Below are positions 1 through 6,786 of a DNA stretch of 9,614 bases, piece after piece. Location of the stretch: contig JANXNT010000156.1 of NCBI GenBank assembly GCA_025353985.1, positions 1 to 9,614 of the forward strand, in the 5' to 3' direction. The notes beneath the pieces are model-generated. The model had not been told where the DNA came from. It saw nothing but the letters and a program-made list of their open reading frames with translations, and did not search any database. Every line of letters starts with the position of its first letter. The first letter of the stretch is position 1. Source of the DNA: Limnoglobus sp. Lineage in GTDB: Bacteria; Planctomycetota; Planctomycetia; Gemmatales; Gemmataceae. Position numbers and translations under genes: made by a program.

Positions 1-341
1 CGGGCGTTTGGAAAGACGATCGCATCGGCACGTATCGCGGCATTCGGAAGGGTGCGCCGAAATACAGTGCCACCGTGTTCGGCACCAAAGGCGTTTCGAC
101 GGCGGGCATCTATGGGCACGGCATCCCAGTGAAAGGCATCGTACCGCTGAACGACAAATACATGGGCTACGAGGCGACCGCGATTGAGATCGCCAAGTTC
201 TTCAAAACCCGAACTCCACCCGTCACTGCCGAGGAAACGATCGAGTTGTTCGCGTTCATGGAAGCCGCCGAGGAAAGCAAACGCCAGAAGGGTGCCGTGG
301 TGAAACTGGAAACGGTACGGGCCAAGGCGACGAAACGATAA
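1..341 (+). CDS. Gfo/Idh/MocA-family oxidoreductase, C-terminal part (5' end outside window)
   Basis: The open frame enters from the left edge (first full codon at position 3) and ends with TAA at 339-341, leaving about 112 residues. The visible part is the C-terminal portion of a Gfo/Idh/MocA-type NAD(P)-dependent oxidoreductase as found in many paralogous copies in planctomycetes. It starts GVWKDDRIGTYRGIRKG, continues through a beta-rich stretch, and ends in the characteristic helix segment around EIAKFFKTRTPPVTAEETIE and FAFMEAAEESKRQKG. Family members oxidise or reduce sugars or inositols, but the Rossmann domain and catalytic residues lie outside the window, so the substrate cannot be stated. 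An internal GTG at 75 is not a credible start because homologous sequence continues upstream. The next gene starts 21 nt downstream on the same strand, so co-transcription is possible. Confidence 0.8.
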   Translation, partial: GVWKDDRIGTYRGIRKGAPKYSATVFGTKGVSTAGIYGHGIPVKGIVPLNDKYMGYEATAIEIAKFFKTRTPPVTAEETIELFAFMEAAEESKRQKGAVVKLETVRAKATKR

Positions 342-362
342 CGGTTTGTTTATCCTCGCTTC

Positions 363-2045
363 ATGGCCGCTTCATCTGCGTTGAATAAATTTGACTGCAT
401 GAACCTAACGCTACTTCGCTGGCTGATCCTCCTTGCGTCGGCAATACTATTTCTGACGCGGCTCGGGGATCGTGCGGTGGTCTCGGAGGAAGTTCGCTGG
501 GCGGAGGTCGCACGGGAGATGCAAATCTCGGGCGATTATTTCCACCCGACGATCAACGGGCAACTCTACTACGACAAGCCGGTCGGTTCGTATTGGCTCA
601 TTTTAATTGCCGCGAAGTGTACGGGCGGTGTCGACGAATTCGCCGCAAGGTTGCCACCTGCACTCGCTGGGCTGTTGGGCATCGCCGTCATCATGAGTCT
701 CGGGCGTAGGCTGCACGATGCGCGTACCGGAGTTTTAGCCGGTGCGATTCTGGCAACGAGCTTTGGCTTCGCGTTCTATTCGCGTCGCGCCACCGCAGAC
801 ATCGAAACCGTCACGGGCGTGCTGGTCGCCGTCTGGTTGTTCGAGCGTTTTTCGCCGCGTGGCGGTGGGCCATGGGTGCTGTTACTCTGGCTATGGATGG
901 CGTGCGTCTCGTTGACCAAGGGCCTGCTCGGCTTCGCGCTTCCGCTCGTGGTCATGGCAACGTACTCCGCACACACGGCCACCGTGCAACGCGGCGAACG
1001 CGGCTTCTGGCGTACGCTTTACACCGAAAGTCGCTGGCTGCTCAACTTTTGGTCGATCCTTGCAATCCCCCTCGCGGTGGCGGTGTACGCACTGCCGTTC
1101 GTGATCTCGTCGTGGTCGACGGGGTCGGTCGAAGGCTTGCAGATGGTCTGGCGCGAGAACGTGCGGCGCTTCGTGGTGCCGCACAACCACACGGGGCCGG
1201 TGTATTTGTATCTCGGCGTGATCTTCATGCTGGCTGCGCCGTGGTCGTTGTTTCTGCCCGCTGCGGTGCTGATGAAATCGCCCACGCCGACACGCGGCGA
1301 CCGTTTGACCCAAGCCTACTTCTGGGCGATCTTTTTGTTCTTTACGTTTGCGGCATCGCGGCGCAGCTATTACCTCCTGCCGGTGTTACCCGCGATGGCA
1401 CTGCTCGTGGCGAAATTACTGCTCGCGCCGCACGATCTGCTCAACCGCTGGGCCACGCGATTGCGTACGGTGGGCTGGGTGATGCTCGGCATCGCGTTCG
1501 TACCAATCGGGCTAGCGATACTGCCCCCGGCCGACGTGTTGCCATCGCCGTACAACGCGCTTCCCCCCCTGCCCGCTCGCTGGTGTTTGGCGCTCGGCTG
1601 GCTGCTCGGGTTGCTGCTAATCGCGGCCATTTTGCGCAAACGAATCCAGCTGCAAAACACGGGCCTGTGCCTCGCGGTGTCGCTCGTTTTCTTCGGGCAG
1701 TGGTATCTGTTCGGTGTCGCGTATCCGGCTGCCGATGCGCTCCGGACTCGTCGCGAGTTCCTGCATCTCGTGCGAGCTAAGACCGACGAGGAACCGACGC
1801 GACTGGCCGTATTTCAGGCGAACGATGTCGTCTTCGATCTCGGACGCATCGTGCCATCGTTCATCGAAGCGACGGAACTTTCGCAGGCGATCCGCGAGAA
1901 GCGTATTCGCTGGGTGCTGTCGTCGCAGCGTCACCTCGAAGCGGCACAACTTACGGGCAGAGTCGTGGCCGAGGAGCCGATCCAGCCGTGGGAATTTGAG
2001 GAACAAGAGAAGAACAAGCTCGTCTTGTGGGAAGTGTCGCCATGA
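363..2045 (+). CDS. GT39/ArnT-like polytopic membrane glycosyltransferase
   Basis: This 560-residue protein has about 11-12 hydrophobic segments and a short soluble C-terminal tail (roughly the last 80 residues). The first hydrophobic segment (about residues 17-32) is followed by an exported-loop motif, SEEVRWAEVAREM at 41-53 then SGDYFHP, NGQLYYDKP and YW. That order is typical of ArnT/PMT_2 glycosyltransferases, whose first loop carries catalytic acidic residues; here E42/E43 stand where many relatives have Asp-Glu. A second family hallmark, SRRSYYLLPVLPA, lies near residues 331-343. Such enzymes move a sugar from a polyprenyl-phosphate carrier to lipid or protein on the outer face of the inner membrane; donor and acceptor are unknown here. 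ATG 363 and ATG 399 (Met13) are both possible starts, and neither has a clear ribosome site. The stop overlaps the next start as ATGA, suggesting translational coupling. Confidence 0.88.
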   Translation: MAASSALNKFDCMNLTLLRWLILLASAILFLTRLGDRAVVSEEVRWAEVAREMQISGDYFHPTINGQLYYDKPVGSYWLILIAAKCTGGVDEFAARLPPALAGLLGIAVIMSLGRRLHDARTGVLAGAILATSFGFAFYSRRATADIETVTGVLVAVWLFERFSPRGGGPWVLLLWLWMACVSLTKGLLGFALPLVVMATYSAHTATVQRGERGFWRTLYTESRWLLNFWSILAIPLAVAVYALPFVISSWSTGSVEGLQMVWRENVRRFVVPHNHTGPVYLYLGVIFMLAAPWSLFLPAAVLMKSPTPTRGDRLTQAYFWAIFLFFTFAASRRSYYLLPVLPAMALLVAKLLLAPHDLLNRWATRLRTVGWVMLGIAFVPIGLAILPPADVLPSPYNALPPLPARWCLALGWLLGLLLIAAILRKRIQLQNTGLCLAVSLVFFGQWYLFGVAYPAADALRTRREFLHLVRAKTDEEPTRLAVFQANDVVFDLGRIVPSFIEATELSQAIREKRIRWVLSSQRHLEAAQLTGRVVAEEPIQPWEFEEQEKNKLVLWEVSP

Positions 2046-2725
2046 GTGTTCGCGTGCTTGTCGTCGAAGATGAAACCGAGATCGCGGACTTCGTGGTGCG
2101 AGGTCTGCGCGAAGAAGGCTTCACCGTCGAACATGCCGCCGATGGCCTATCCGGATGGCATCGCTTGACGACGGAAACGTGGGATGTCGTGTTGCTCGAT
2201 TGGTGGCTACCCGAACTCGATGGCTTGACAATTTTGCAACGCTACCGCAAAGGCGGCAACCGTACGCCAGTGTTGTTTCTGACGGCGCGCGATGCGGTGT
2301 CGGACCGCGTGCGTGGCCTCGATGGCGGTGCCGACGATTACTTGTGCAAGCCGTTCGCGTTCGAGGAACTGCTAGCCCGCGTCCGTTCCCTATCGCGCCG
2401 CCAAGACGGCCGCACGGGAACGCTGCTTTCGCACGCCGATGTGCAAATCGACCTCGCCACCCACCGTACCGAGCGTGCGGGCAAGAAACTCGAACTGACC
2501 GCAAAGGAACAGGCGCTACTCGTCTTCTTCATGCGCTACCCCGGCGATGTCCTCACCCGGACGCGGATCTACGAGCATGTTTGGGACGAACGCTACGATG
2601 GCGTATCAAATACGCTCGAAGTTCACGTGAAGGAACTCCGCCGCAAACTCGAAGTCCACGGCCCACGCCTGATCCAAACACTACGTGGCCGCGGCTACGT
2701 GTTCGGGACGAACGTGACAGGCTGA
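2042..2725 (+). CDS. OmpR/PhoB-family response regulator
   Basis: This 227-residue two-domain response regulator has an intact receiver: acidic pair E9/D10, phospho-acceptor D53 in LLDWWLPELDG, T81 and K103 in DDYLCKPF, with aromatic Y100. The C-terminal winged helix runs from about residue 130 to 225, with LTAKEQALLVFFMRYPG, the recognition-helix region around SNTLEVHVKELRRKLE, and the terminal wing IQTLRGRGYVFG. The start is set at ATG 2042, which overlaps the glycosyltransferase stop by four bases; an in-frame GTG at 2027 would only add five residues inside the upstream gene. Members of this family bind direct repeats upstream of target genes after phosphorylation by a histidine kinase. 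No kinase gene follows: 233 nt of non-coding DNA separate it from an unrelated secreted protein. The nearest plausible targets are its own operon or the gene downstream. Confidence 0.95.
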   Translation: MSVRVLVVEDETEIADFVVRGLREEGFTVEHAADGLSGWHRLTTETWDVVLLDWWLPELDGLTILQRYRKGGNRTPVLFLTARDAVSDRVRGLDGGADDYLCKPFAFEELLARVRSLSRRQDGRTGTLLSHADVQIDLATHRTERAGKKLELTAKEQALLVFFMRYPGDVLTRTRIYEHVWDERYDGVSNTLEVHVKELRRKLEVHGPRLIQTLRGRGYVFGTNVTG

Positions 2726-2804
2726 CTGTAAGCAGCACATCGAGTTGAGCCATTCCGTACGTTTTTTTCGAATCGCACAAATTCCTGGTACCTTATTCTG
2801 CTCG

Positions 2805-2834
2805 TATCGATTACGCTGTCGCAGAATATCGATT
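2805..2834 (+). promoter_or_regulatory. Two TATCGATT direct repeats 22 bp apart (possible operator)
   Basis: TATCGATT occurs at 2805-2812 and again at 2827-2834, 22 bp from start to start, about two DNA turns. It lies in the gap between the response regulator and the secreted-protein gene. OmpR-family regulators bind direct repeats, usually with about 11-bp phasing, so an operator is conceivable. Each copy contains the palindrome ATCGAT, and chance occurrence is not excluded. Confidence 0.25.
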
Positions 2835-2853
2835 TGTTGTTCGGGCTGCTCAC

Positions 2854-2881
2854 TTGAGGGTTCGACTGAATCGGGTACAAC
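2854..2881 (+). promoter_or_regulatory. Weak sigma70-like promoter candidate
   Basis: TTGAGG at 2854-2859 and TACAAC at 2876-2881 are 16 bp apart, and each matches the consensus at 4 of 6 positions. They lie about 80 nt upstream of the secreted-protein start and just after the TATCGATT repeats. Planctomycete promoters are poorly defined, so this is only a candidate. Confidence 0.2.
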
Positions 2882-2944
2882 GATTATGGTGTGAGGGTAA
2901 AGAATGTGCCGCACACCTGCAAACATGATCTGCAACTTGGTGTG

Positions 2945-2951
2945 AAAGGAG
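2945..2951 (+). promoter_or_regulatory. Ribosome binding site AAAGGAG
   Basis: AAAGGAG lies 7 nt before ATG 2959. It is one of the best Shine-Dalgarno matches in the window and fixes the start of the secreted-protein gene. Confidence 0.75.
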
Positions 2952-2958
2952 TCTTCCC

Positions 2959-3852
2959 ATGACCCGTTCGGTTTGTGTGCTCGCCTCGGCGGGATTGGTT
3001 TTGTTGCCTGACGGCGCGACCGCGTTCGGTTGGCGGACGCGTTATTGCCCACCCGCCCCAATGGTATACGTGTCACCGGAAATCGTCTTCCTTCCACCGA
3101 TGATGCCTTACATCCCCGTCGGTTCGTACGACTACTGCCCCCCAAACACATACTCGTATATCGTCCCGGACGCCTGCCCGCCCGCCGCCGTCACGCCGAT
3201 GGCACCGCGATCGACTCCCGCTGCGCCACCGAAGCTCATGGAGAAGCCGAGCGTGCAAGCGCCGGAAGCCGAAAAGCCAGCCGTGCGACCCGCGGCATTC
3301 GCCACGCCAATGGAAATTCCGCTCGAAAAGTCGTTCGCGCCGCCACCTCGCCCCGCAACCGACGAGACGATTCCGAAAACGGATCTGCCCAAGTTCGATC
3401 TGCCGAAGATCGAGCAACCGAAACTGGCCACGCCGAAGATCGATTTGCCATCGTTCGATTTGCCCAAGATCGAGCAACCTGAAATCAAACTGCCCGACAT
3501 CAAGCTGCCGGAAATCCAGTTGCCCGATGTAGCACCAGTTGCGCCAACGGGTGGAATCTCCACATCTCGGTATCGCCCCGAAATGGGTGAATCGCGACCG
3601 GCAATCACGATGCTGCCCGTCGAATCGAATGGCAAACGAGCCGTCGATGGCCAGTGGAAAATCGGTTTTTACAACTATATGGACCGCGAAGTGAGTCTGA
3701 TCGTCGATGGCACCACGACCAAACTGCCGGGCAAAACTTCACTCAACGTGACCGTCGGCAAGACATTCACATGGCGAGTCGGTAACGCCCCCGACGAAAC
3801 CACGGTGATCGCCAACGGTTCCGCCGGTTGGGAAATCGTCATCAAGGATTAG
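2959..3852 (+). CDS. Secreted Pro-rich protein with pentapeptide repeats and a small beta-type C-terminal domain
   Basis: This 297-residue protein begins with a probable signal peptide and a likely type I cleavage site ATA|FGW after residue 22, so it should be exported. The mature N-terminus is rich in Pro and Tyr and has three Cys-Pro-Pro motifs (C30, C60, C73). A Pro/Ala/Glu-rich linker follows. Residues 140-189 are ten consecutive pentads ending in Pro, of the form charged-hydrophobic-x-x-P (for example KFDLP, KIEQP, EIKLP), likely an extended rigid spacer. The last 68 residues (about 230-297, from DGQWKIGFYNYMDRE to WEIVIKD) look like a compact beta-strand domain with conserved-looking Trp residues; similar tails occur in planctomycete envelope proteins, to my recollection. 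No enzyme motif is visible, so a structural or surface role is inferred. It converges on the mrp-like gene with a 1-nt gap. Confidence 0.8.
   Translation: MTRSVCVLASAGLVLLPDGATAFGWRTRYCPPAPMVYVSPEIVFLPPMMPYIPVGSYDYCPPNTYSYIVPDACPPAAVTPMAPRSTPAAPPKLMEKPSVQAPEAEKPAVRPAAFATPMEIPLEKSFAPPPRPATDETIPKTDLPKFDLPKIEQPKLATPKIDLPSFDLPKIEQPEIKLPDIKLPEIQLPDVAPVAPTGGISTSRYRPEMGESRPAITMLPVESNGKRAVDGQWKIGFYNYMDREVSLIVDGTTTKLPGKTSLNVTVGKTFTWRVGNAPDETTVIANGSAGWEIVIKD
3376..3525 (+). repeat. Ten-unit pentapeptide-coding repeat (15-nt period)
   Basis: This stretch encodes residues 140-189 of the secreted protein as ten uninterrupted five-residue units, each ending in Pro, with K, S, E or D first and usually I, F or L second. 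The nine-residue block FDLPKIEQP occurs twice, encoded at 3394-3420 and 3454-3480; the two 27-nt copies differ at three positions. The block spacing is 60 nt, which is four units and suggests growth by segmental duplication. Confidence 0.85.
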
Positions 3853-3853
3853 T

Positions 3854-4669
3854 TCATCCCAGATCGACTGCGGGTAATCCAGCCGCAGTCAGTTTTGGCA
3901 CTTCGCGTAACATCGTCGCTGCGAGTTCGGTGTAGGCCTTCGACACCGCGTGTTCTGGGTGCTTTCGCACGATCGGCTCGCCGCTGTCGCCGCACGTGGA
4001 CACCATTTGATCGATCGGGATTTCCCCGAGGAATGGCACGCCGATTTCGCTAGCCAATTTCTTGCCGCCACCCGAACCGAATGGCGTATGCTTCGAACCA
4101 TCGGTGGCGACCAAGTAACTCATGTTCTCAATGATGCCGAGGATCGGCACGCGCACTTCCTCGAACATCCGCACGCCCTTTCGCGCGTCGATCAGGCTGA
4201 CTTCCGCCGGTTGTGTGACGATCAGTGCCCCCGTTAGCGGTGCGGCTTGCGAGAGTGTCAGTTGGGCGTCGCCGGTACCGGGTGGAAGGTCGATAATGAG
4301 GAAATCGAGTTCGCCCCAATTGATCTGTCCGAGGAAAGACCCGACCGCTTGTGCGACCTTCGGCCCGCGCCAGATGATCGCCTGATTCGGATCGACGAGG
4401 AAGCCCATACTCATCAGGCTTAGGCCGAATTTCTCGATAGGGAACGGCGTCTTCGTTTGATCGACGAGGCCGAGGCCGAACATCATCGGCACGCTCGGTC
4501 CGTAAATGTCGGCGTCCATCAGGCCGACACGCTGGCCGTGCATGTGCAGTGCGAGTGCGAGGTTGGCGGCGACGGTCGATTTGCCGACGCCGCCCTTTCC
4601 GCTGGCCACGGCGATGATGTATTTCACGCCGGGCAGTTCGAGTTTCTGGCCGGGCATTGGCGGGGGCAT
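3854..4669 (-). CDS. mrp: Mrp/ApbC (NBP35)-family P-loop ATPase, probable Fe-S cluster carrier
   Basis: This is a 271-residue deviant-Walker ATPase of the Mrp/ApbC group, which carries or transfers Fe-S clusters in the cytosol as a dimer. Visible are the Walker A loop SGKGGVGKST (23-32), the switch segment MDADIYGPS (51-59), IWRGPKV (99-105), the Walker B-like IIDLPPGTGDAQLT (125-138), and the family signature ENMSY followed by FGSGGG (181-202). Two features are unusual. It has no N-terminal MIP18/DUF59 domain. The Cys-x-x-Cys normally found just after ENMSY is replaced by VATDGSKH, leaving only one Cys in the protein (C226). Start ATG 4669 has AAGG 7 nt upstream. The gene lies 23 nt downstream of a DUF971 gene on the same strand, a domain fused to Mrp in plant HCF101, which supports the Fe-S assignment. 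Plain MinD-like functions are less likely. Confidence 0.9.
   Translation of the reverse strand: MPPPMPGQKLELPGVKYIIAVASGKGGVGKSTVAANLALALHMHGQRVGLMDADIYGPSVPMMFGLGLVDQTKTPFPIEKFGLSLMSMGFLVDPNQAIIWRGPKVAQAVGSFLGQINWGELDFLIIDLPPGTGDAQLTLSQAAPLTGALIVTQPAEVSLIDARKGVRMFEEVRVPILGIIENMSYLVATDGSKHTPFGSGGGKKLASEIGVPFLGEIPIDQMVSTCGDSGEPIVRKHPEHAVSKAYTELAATMLREVPKLTAAGLPAVDLG
3866..3896 (+). terminator. Probable intrinsic terminator of the secreted-protein gene, inside the 3' end of mrp
   Basis: GACTGCGG at 3866-3873 pairs perfectly with CCGCAGTC at 3883-3890 across a 9-nt loop and is followed by AG then TTTT at 3893-3896. It begins 13 nt after the plus-strand stop codon, a normal terminator position. 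It lies within the last codons of the convergent ATPase gene. The short T tract keeps confidence moderate. Confidence 0.45.
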
Positions 4670-4692
4670 GGCGGTACCTTGTAACGGGTGAA

Positions 4693-5031
4693 TCAGCGGG
4701 GGGAAACATTTTCGCCGAGTGAACGCAACAGTTCGATCGGGTAAATTCCGGTGTCGTGGCCATCGTTCCAGGTGATCTGGTACGCATAAAAGCCGACGGG
4801 CTTCATGCCGACGGGGACCGGTGCCCCGGCTGCGGCTTCTTGTGCCGACAACACGCGGAACGGGTCAATCGGCTTGCCGACATCTTCGGTACACGACGCG
4901 CACGGGCAGCTTTTCCGCAATGCCCGAAACGGTGCGAATGTCGTGGCACCGTCGTTCCATTCGATGCGCAGGCCGTCGCCGTCTTTCTTCAAGGAGAGCG
5001 GTTTCAGCGGTTGCGCGGTGCCAGTAGTCAT
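4693..5031 (-). CDS. DUF971 protein (GBBH-like N-terminal zinc domain)
   Basis: This 112-residue stand-alone DUF971 domain is the domain found at the N-terminus of gamma-butyrobetaine hydroxylase and at the C-terminus of HCF101. The hallmarks are IEWNDG near the start, FRALRKSCPCASC (35-47) and the end motif WNDGHDTGIYPIELLRSL (88-105). In the hydroxylase this domain binds one zinc through a C-x-C-x2-C cluster and a later His; here C42, C44, C47 and H92 match that pattern, so an intact metal site is predicted. No oxygenase domain follows, so it is not a carnitine enzyme. ATG 5031 is preceded by GAGGT with 7-nt spacing. It is the first gene of a likely two-gene operon with the Mrp-type ATPase, suggesting a shared role in Fe-S cluster assembly or transfer. 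Confidence 0.88.
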   Translation of the reverse strand: MTTGTAQPLKPLSLKKDGDGLRIEWNDGATTFAPFRALRKSCPCASCTEDVGKPIDPFRVLSAQEAAAGAPVPVGMKPVGFYAYQITWNDGHDTGIYPIELLRSLGENVSPR

Positions 5032-5081
5032 CGAAGTTACCTCGGGAAAACCAATTGACGTTATGATACGTTTCGCGGTAG

Positions 5082-5121
5082 CGGAAAACGAATCGGACGC
5101 GGAGACTCCTCCGCGTCCGAT
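5082..5121 (-). terminator. Intrinsic terminator after the PKD-domain gene
   Basis: ATCGGACGCGGAG at 5092-5104 and its exact complement at 5109-5121 form a perfect 13-bp stem with a 4-nt loop. Read on the minus strand, the stem starts 23 nt after the PKD-gene stop and is followed by TCGTTTTCC, a short T-rich tail. It separates that gene from the DUF971-mrp pair. The same stem could also act on plus-strand transcripts, though no plus gene ends here. Confidence 0.65.
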
Positions 5122-5143
5122 GAAAATCGCTTGAATATCGAGA

Positions 5144-6481
5144 TTATCGCTTCGGCGGTGCCGTCAACTTGATCGGCCCCGGGGGCGATGCCGCGACTGG
5201 CTCTTGCTGGCCGAACACAACGCGGACGATGCCGTCGGCACCCGCCGTCGCACGAACGGGATAGGGTTTCCCGCTAATGTCCGCGTTGCCTGCCCATACG
5301 CCGTTCGCGTCTAACGGACCGCCACCCACGCGCGTACGTTGGCCGTTCGACTGCGTCATGCCAAGTTCAAATTCGATCTTCCGCGTCGCCCCAACACCTG
5401 CGGGCATCTGTGGAAGTTTCACGGCCAACTGTTGCTGTTCGTTCATGCCACCGCCAACGGTGTTGCGTACGGGTGCCAACACCGTCGAACGCTCTTCGCC
5501 GATCATGATCGGGATCGAAACATCCGAACCACCCGCCGCCGCTGCGAGTTTATCGGCGGAAACCGACCACTCGCCCGAGACCGTCACCGACTTCTTATCT
5601 TTGGCAATTTCGACTTTAACGTTCTTCACCGGCTTGTTCGTTTTCGCGTCGAACTTGGCTTCGACAATGGTACTATTCGCATCGGTCGAAAGCGTTTTGC
5701 TGAAGCCCTTCGTCGGGCCGGTCTGGTCGTGGTGCGGTGCGGCAACGGTCGCTGTGCGATTGACTCGCTCGACCTTCGTCACCGAATCGGTCACGGTGAG
5801 CATCGCGTCGAAACCCATCTTTGCAGCAGCCACATTCACCGTTTGCACGACGACCTGTGGAACGGCTTTCGACTTCGATAATGCCGTCAGTACGATTGCG
5901 TTTTGACCCGATGTCGGCAACGTGATGTACCGCTCGAATGGGCCGGACTGCGCGACGAGGTGTTCGGATTTATCGCCGAACTTCCAGACGACTTCATCGG
6001 TGTTTTGGAACTCCCCGCTGATGCGATATGTTGCGGGAGCGTCGAGCTTGATCGGTTCGATTTTCATGCCGACAATCGTCGGCGGCAACAAATTCGGGCT
6101 GCTCGGTGCGGGCGACATATCGACCGTCACGTTCCGCTCGTTGTCGTCGAGAAGGAAGTTACGGACGATCAGATTCACTTTGAACGCACCCGGTTTCTGG
6201 TACGTGTGCGCGACTTTTTCGACGTTCGGGTCGAACGGTTCGAGCGGCGAACCATCGCCGAAATCCCACCAGCCCGATTGCCCCGTTGCCAGATTATGGC
6301 ACGTAACAACGAGGCCGTCCGCCGTCACGGAAAAGTTCGCGACCGGCTTGCTTGGCTTGATGACGCGGTCGAAAATCGCATTCGAGTAGACCGCCACGGC
6401 CCCCGTGCACAGCCCGAGGAACCCACCCATCACAACCTTCACGAAGCTTTTCTTCGGAGGCGAACTCGTTTCCCCGCTCAT
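5144..6481 (-). CDS. Membrane-anchored PKD-domain protein, function unknown
   Basis: This 445-residue protein has a Lys-containing cytoplasmic N-terminus, one transmembrane segment (about residues 14-33, VKVVMGGFLGLCTGAVAVYS) and a long exported part. Residues 47-121 form a PKD domain, with the hallmark WWDFGDGSP (71-79), VAHTYQKPGAFKV (90-102) and a final V-rich strand. A second, degenerate PKD-like unit spans about 150-220 (VWKFGDKSEH at 165-174). The rest is rich in Val, Thr, Lys and Gly, probably further beta-sandwich sequence, and ends in a Pro-rich tail. PKD domains usually mediate protein or sugar binding at the surface; no catalytic motif is seen. The frame is open upstream to ATG 6676, but ATG 6481 is preferred: AAAGGGG lies 7 nt before it, and the transmembrane segment follows directly. 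A nearby ATG at 6487 sits too close to that site. Confidence 0.8.
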   Translation of the reverse strand: MSGETSSPPKKSFVKVVMGGFLGLCTGAVAVYSNAIFDRVIKPSKPVANFSVTADGLVVTCHNLATGQSGWWDFGDGSPLEPFDPNVEKVAHTYQKPGAFKVNLIVRNFLLDDNERNVTVDMSPAPSSPNLLPPTIVGMKIEPIKLDAPATYRISGEFQNTDEVVWKFGDKSEHLVAQSGPFERYITLPTSGQNAIVLTALSKSKAVPQVVVQTVNVAAAKMGFDAMLTVTDSVTKVERVNRTATVAAPHHDQTGPTKGFSKTLSTDANSTIVEAKFDAKTNKPVKNVKVEIAKDKKSVTVSGEWSVSADKLAAAAGGSDVSIPIMIGEERSTVLAPVRNTVGGGMNEQQQLAVKLPQMPAGVGATRKIEFELGMTQSNGQRTRVGGGPLDANGVWAGNADISGKPYPVRATAGADGIVRVVFGQQEPVAASPPGPIKLTAPPKR

Positions 6482-6488
6482 AGCCATG

Positions 6489-6495
6489 CCCCTTT
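6489..6495 (-). promoter_or_regulatory. Ribosome binding site AAAGGGG deciding the PKD-gene start
   Basis: On the minus strand AAAGGGG is 7 nt from ATG 6481 but only 1 nt from ATG 6487. The spacing matches the other clear sites in this window (7 nt), so it selects the shorter protein. Confidence 0.65.
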
Positions 6496-6690
6496 GCCAG
6501 ACGATAAAATTCGAATCGAACCGCAAGATATACCGACAGACGCGAATCGCGAAAGCCCGATCTCGGCCAGCCCGCAGCGCAAGTTTTGAAGTTGCGCAAT
6601 TTGAAACCTGATACTCGATTCGATGTTGTCCATTCTCGAAATGCGGAGCTGGTTCAAACTCACTTGAGAATCGCAAACGTTCGGTTTGTC

Positions 6691-6719
6691 GCTATCCTCT
6701 CGCGGAACGAGAGGATAGC
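6691..6719. repeat. Perfect 12-bp inverted repeat (hairpin)
   Basis: GCTATCCTCTCG at 6691-6702 is exactly complementary to 6708-6719, with a 5-nt loop CGGAA. No T tract follows on either strand, so a simple intrinsic terminator is not supported. It could be a regulator-binding palindrome or an RNA stem in a leader. Confidence 0.75.
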
Positions 6720-6723
6720 AACG

Positions 6724-6786
6724 CGGCACAACGTGCCGTGCGAACCCGCTTCAACAACACGGCACACTTAAACAACGTGTTTGTGC
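6724..6786. repeat. Cluster of short inverted repeats with alternative pairings
   Basis: CGGCAC at 6724-6729 can pair with GTGCCG at 6733-6738, but an identical CGGCAC recurs at 6760-6765 and competes for the same partner. The second copy also joins another stem: GCAC (6762-6765) and AAACA (6770-6774) pair with TGTTT and GTGC (6778-6786). These mutually exclusive pairings are seen directly; whether they matter is unknown. Confidence 0.45.

Noticed and set aside
872..1780. Long Arg/Ala-rich open frame overlapping the glycosyltransferase gene
   Set aside because: It lies within a clear GT39 gene in another frame, and its composition is that of a GC-rich shadow frame.
2764..2770. Run of seven T after the response regulator as a terminator
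   Set aside because: No stable stem immediately precedes it; only the 6-bp palindrome CGTACG is nearby.
4128..4787. Arg-rich frame opposite and across mrp and DUF971
   Set aside because: It overlaps two well-supported genes on the same strand in a different frame and matches no family.
6482..6676. 65-residue N-terminal extension of the PKD-domain protein (start at 6676)
   Set aside because: The extension has no signal or domain and would put the membrane anchor far inside; the AAAGGGG site fits ATG 6481.
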